From NCBI GenBank assembly GCA_020846745.1, contig JADLDI010000145.1, positions 45,322 to 109,321 of the forward strand: DNA of 64,000 nucleotides, in the 5' to 3' direction. How positions within the stretch are numbered: the stretch's first letter is position 1; each line of letters opens with the position of its first letter. Positions 61,740 through 64,000 of the stretch are shown here, in pieces. Below the pieces are notes generated by a model. The model had not been told where the DNA came from. It did not search any database and was given only the letters and a program-made list of their open reading frames with translations. The translations under genes were made by a program, and so were the position numbers. Source of the stretch: Bryobacterales bacterium (GTDB lineage Bacteria > Acidobacteriota > Terriglobia > Bryobacterales > Bryobacteraceae).

Positions 61740-62806
61740 GGCATCACCACGTCCCACACTTTGGTGCGGCGGGACTCTCCTTTCGGTCCTTTGACATCGA
61801 GAATCACAATAAACTCGCCGCTTTTCTTAAAGGTGTGCACGGGGTTCTGCTCGGTCGACGTTTCGCCGTCGCCGAAGTCCCACTTCCAGGAGGTGACGTC
61901 GCCCACCGTTTGGTCGTGGAAGGCCACCAGGCGGCGGTTGAGGTCGACCACGCGGAACGTCCAGTTGGCTTCGAGCGCGGGCCTGAGCGACGGCTCAACG
62001 GGCATGAGGCGGAAGGCGACGAGGTCCGACGCGTTGCCGTACATGGTCGTCTTGTGCGAAAGGTTCCAGAAGCCGCGATAAGTCTTGGCGTTCACGTCGT
62101 CGTAATCGAGAATGGACCACGCGAGCCCGATCAGCTTGTTTTCCGCCAGCTTCGATTCGATGGCGCCGGCGGGACCTTCGTAGGGCGCATAGTCGAACGG
62201 CGTGATCCAGAACTCGAGCGTCAGCTTGCCCGATTGGCCGGGTTTGAAGTTGTAGTGGTAGGCGGCGTTCGCGTAGGGCAGCTCTTTGATCCACGGCTGG
62301 CATCCCCAAACCATGGTCCAGTCTTTATTTAGTGCCGGGGTGAAGATGTGATAGTTCTGCGCGTGGACCCCGTGGAAGCGGTAATGCGCTTCTTCGACGC
62401 TCATGCCTTTGAAGGGGTGCATCTGTTTAATGAGGGGTCCGCCGGAAAGGTCCCCGTCGACGACGATTTCGAAAATGTCGTTGTGCAGGTCGGGGCGGGA
62501 GAAGTCCCAGTAATTGTCCGAAGCTTCGTAGAGGAAGTAGAGGCGGTTCATGCCTTTGACCCAGCCGACCTTGACGCGGACGTCGAGATCTTTGGCATCG
62601 GGTGGAGAAGGCAGGTTGTTGACGGTGTCTTTCAGTTGATTGGAGCCGACGATGTACGATTCGGGCACCATCGACCAGTCGTCAGCCTTGCCGTCGACCG
62701 TCGGAATCCTGTTGGCGGGAAACTGGAATACTTTGAACTCCACGCCCGGACGTTCGAGCGCGAAACAGGTTAACCAGAGCAGGGGCAGGACGAGGAGCGC
62801 GCGCAT
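61736..62806 (-). CDS. Exported protein with CBM9-like and PKD domains
   Basis: 356 residues, signal MRALLVLPLLWLTCFALE. The N-terminal 250 residues resemble a CBM9-type 'sugar-binding' sandwich (TVDGKADDWSMVPESYIVG, RLYFLYEASDNYWDFSRPDLHNDIFEIVVDGD). The end is a PKD domain (TSWKWDFGDGETSTEQNPVHTFKKSGEFIVILDV). Likely surface-located and glycan-interacting. Coupled with the serine hydrolase downstream. Confidence 0.83.
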   Translation of the reverse strand: MRALLVLPLLWLTCFALERPGVEFKVFQFPANRIPTVDGKADDWSMVPESYIVGSNQLKDTVNNLPSPPDAKDLDVRVKVGWVKGMNRLYFLYEASDNYWDFSRPDLHNDIFEIVVDGDLSGGPLIKQMHPFKGMSVEEAHYRFHGVHAQNYHIFTPALNKDWTMVWGCQPWIKELPYANAAYHYNFKPGQSGKLTLEFWITPFDYAPYEGPAGAIESKLAENKLIGLAWSILDYDDVNAKTYRGFWNLSHKTTMYGNASDLVAFRLMPVEPSLRPALEANWTFRVVDLNRRLVAFHDQTVGDVTSWKWDFGDGETSTEQNPVHTFKKSGEFIVILDVKGPKGESRRTKVWDVVMP

Positions 62807-62824
62807 CCCACAAAGTGTATCGCG

Positions 62825-63331
62825 CTACCTGGCGAGTTCGCGCTTCAGTTCGGCCGTGTGGTTGCGAATGGACATGAGTTCGAAATCTTCGATGGGCGCC
62901 GGCTGGCCGTTCATGAGCTTGCGCGATTCGACAAGTTGGCCGATGGAGTCGTAGGCGAACGCGCGTTCGATGCGTTCGCCCGCGCCGGCGCCGATGCGTC
63001 CCATGCCGCTCCGTTGACCGTTTTCGTGATAAAAGAACAGGGCACGGTTGTTGAAGTAATAAGAGATCTTCGCGGTTCCGTATTCGCCGAGGTTCAACTG
63101 CTCTTCGATTTTCCGGAGTTCGCCCACGTCAAACCACGCGGTGTAGCGGGAAGTGGCTTCGCCCGCGGTGAACGAGCCGGTCTTCTTCTCCCAGCGCGCC
63201 AGCCTCCCGTCGATTTGAGCGGCGATGCGCTCAACAGTTTGCAAAGAGCGGTCCGGAAAGCGCAGCCGTTCCGGCCGGCGCATGTCACCGCAGGAAATCG
63301 TACAAACGAGGATAGCCATCGCTGCCCGCAC
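62825..63331 (-). CDS. Small exported protein of unknown function
   Basis: 168 residues. The start AMAILVCTISCGD is a lipoprotein-like signal with Cys near residue 14. The rest is charged (RPERLRFPDRSLQTVERIAAQIDGRLARWEKKTGSF, YGTAKISYYFNNRALFFYHENGQRSGMGRIGAG). No recognised domain. It lies 18 bases before the PKD gene on the same strand. Confidence 0.65.
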   Translation of the reverse strand: MRAAMAILVCTISCGDMRRPERLRFPDRSLQTVERIAAQIDGRLARWEKKTGSFTAGEATSRYTAWFDVGELRKIEEQLNLGEYGTAKISYYFNNRALFFYHENGQRSGMGRIGAGAGERIERAFAYDSIGQLVESRKLMNGQPAPIEDFELMSIRNHTAELKRELAR

Positions 63332-63527
63332 TTGCTCTTAGCGTAGCGTGTTCGATCACCGCGGGCCGCTCCTCCCCTTTACGGGCGTGTCCAAAAACGC
63401 CGCGAATGCGATTCAGTGCGCCCTCTGGCCCGGGCAAACCATTGAAAACAAGCAGCATCTAACCGAGCCGCGACCGCGAAGGCGCGGTGTTCCGGATCTA
63501 CGGTAGAATCCTCCAATCAAACCCTCC
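63332..63527. other. Intergenic region with GC-rich stem-loop
   Basis: No gene seen. It contains ACCGCG-AAGG-CGCGGT (63473-63488), which follows AACCGAGCCGCG, a second REP-like stem-loop different from the AATCGGGG family to its right. Sequence to the left is featureless. Confidence 0.5.
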
Positions 63528-63860
63528 AATCGGGGACAGACCCCGATTTCACCCCTCGATTTCACCCCCGTCGCCATCGTCTCCCGCGAATCCTGCCGCC
63601 CCCAAACCGCCCCGCACCCCTCAACCCCCACGCCTACGGTCCAATAATCGGAATAATCGGGGACAGTCCAACAATCGGGCAACAATCGGGAACAATCAGG
63701 GACAGACCCCGATTTCACCCCGCCGCACCATTCTTCAGTGGCAACACAATCGGGGAACAAACACAATCAAGGAGAATCGGGGCACAAGAAAAATCGGGGC
63801 CAGACCTCGATAGGAAAATCGGGGCCAGACCTTGATAAAGGGGGATTTAAAGGGGGATTT
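63528..63860. repeat. REP array of AATCGGGG elements
   Basis: Two complete stem-loops, AATCGGGG-ACAGA-CCCCGATT (63528-63548, perfect) and its near copy (63694-63714, one mismatch), and about seven shorter copies or half-sites of AATCGGG between 63646 and 63824. A 25-bp direct repeat (AATCGGGGCCAGACC core) starts at 63792 and 63817. A 12-bp tandem AAAGGGGGATTT x2 lies at 63837-63860. This clustering directly before the RAYT gene is typical of REP elements maintained by these transposases. Confidence 0.85.
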
Positions 63861-63911
63861 AGACTTCGATTAGGGGAGATTTTTCCGGTGGGCGCGCACT
63901 TGACTTAGTAC

Positions 63912-64000
63912 ATGGCCCGAAAGAAACGCACTGTGCAAGTCGGCGAACCCGTCCATGCCACCGCCCGCGGCGTCAACCGCACCCCGATCTTCCGCAACGG
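63912..64000 (+). CDS. RAYT (REP-associated tyrosine transposase), partial at window end
   Basis: Begins ATG at 63912 and runs off the edge after 29 codons. MARKKRTVQVGEPVHATARGVNRTPIFRNG is typical of the TnpA_REP/Y1 family start: the 'H.TARG.NR..IFR' segment carries the HUH-fold entrance. It is preceded by an array of REP stem-loops whose ends it probably cuts. The catalytic tyrosine and HUH lie outside the window. Confidence 0.8.
   Translation, partial: MARKKRTVQVGEPVHATARGVNRTPIFRN

Noticed and set aside
63646..63860. CRISPR array
   Set aside because: The repeats are short, unevenly spaced and palindromic with no regular spacers; REP elements fit better.

Overview
The window is GC-rich bacterial chromosome, densely packed on both strands. 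The gene content suggests an acidobacterium, most likely of the Solibacter/Bryobacter group: many Tat- or Sec-exported proteins of unknown function, an SBBP/BACON-repeat giant, ankyrin proteins, a two-domain ThyX-like protein, and a RAYT-type transposase with REP repeats. This placement is an inference from gene content; no 16S rRNA gene is present.

Layout. 1-1115: end of a LigD-type polymerase and an ATP-dependent DNA ligase (end joining). 1107-6115: glnD, a secreted alpha/beta hydrolase, tRNA-Arg(CCT) and purD. 6136-10342: the classic origin-proximal block mnmG-rsmG-parA-parB, with two parS sites in front of parA. 10354-10973: tRNA-Met, then a promoter followed by a highly structured region that looks like an unrecognised ncRNA. 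10974-20995: surface-polysaccharide genes (Wzt-type ABC ATPase, methyltransferase with coiled coil, GT2-GT4 fusion, WbuC cupin, GT2), mixed with exported proteins and a small protein/retropepsin pair. 21040-28730: methyltransferase, exported protein, RraA-like protein and a complete RND efflux operon. 29229-31509: exported amidohydrolase and TIM-barrel epimerase. 31663-36010: a regulatory block (degenerate response regulator, sigma-54 activator, GT4, RlpA) and a 24-residue Lys/Ala peptide gene with its own promoter and terminator. 36010-43716: MidA-like methyltransferase, dut/thyX-like pair, ankyrin protein, asparaginase, tandem paralogous exported proteins and der. 43794-49605: KAS/ACP pair, an antitoxin with a broken toxin, polysaccharide deacetylase, enolase-superfamily enzyme and a MoeA-like protein. 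49033-51385: arginine operon argC-argB-acetyltransferase with a probable operator at the argC start. 51468-51919: a second toxin-antitoxin pair. 52168-63331: SBBP/BACON protein, GT39, TPR, ankyrin, D-aminoacylase-like, serine hydrolase, PKD protein and a small exported protein. 63473-64000: a REP array leading into a RAYT gene cut by the window end.

How the parts work together. dut makes dUMP, which the divergent ThyX-like enzyme would methylate. argC and argB carry out steps 3 and 2 of arginine synthesis, and the coupled GNAT could supply step 1. parA/parB/parS and mnmG/rsmG suggest the replication origin is nearby. The Wzt ATPase, methyltransferase and glycosyltransferases should build and export a surface glycan, but no Wzm permease is in view.

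The most unusual items are the candidate ncRNA at 10542-10902, the REP/RAYT element at the right edge, the 24-residue basic peptide gene, the tandem exported paralogs at 41579-42358, and the ThyX-like protein with its motif split between two halves. All coordinates, motifs and repeats were read by eye; no database search was run.
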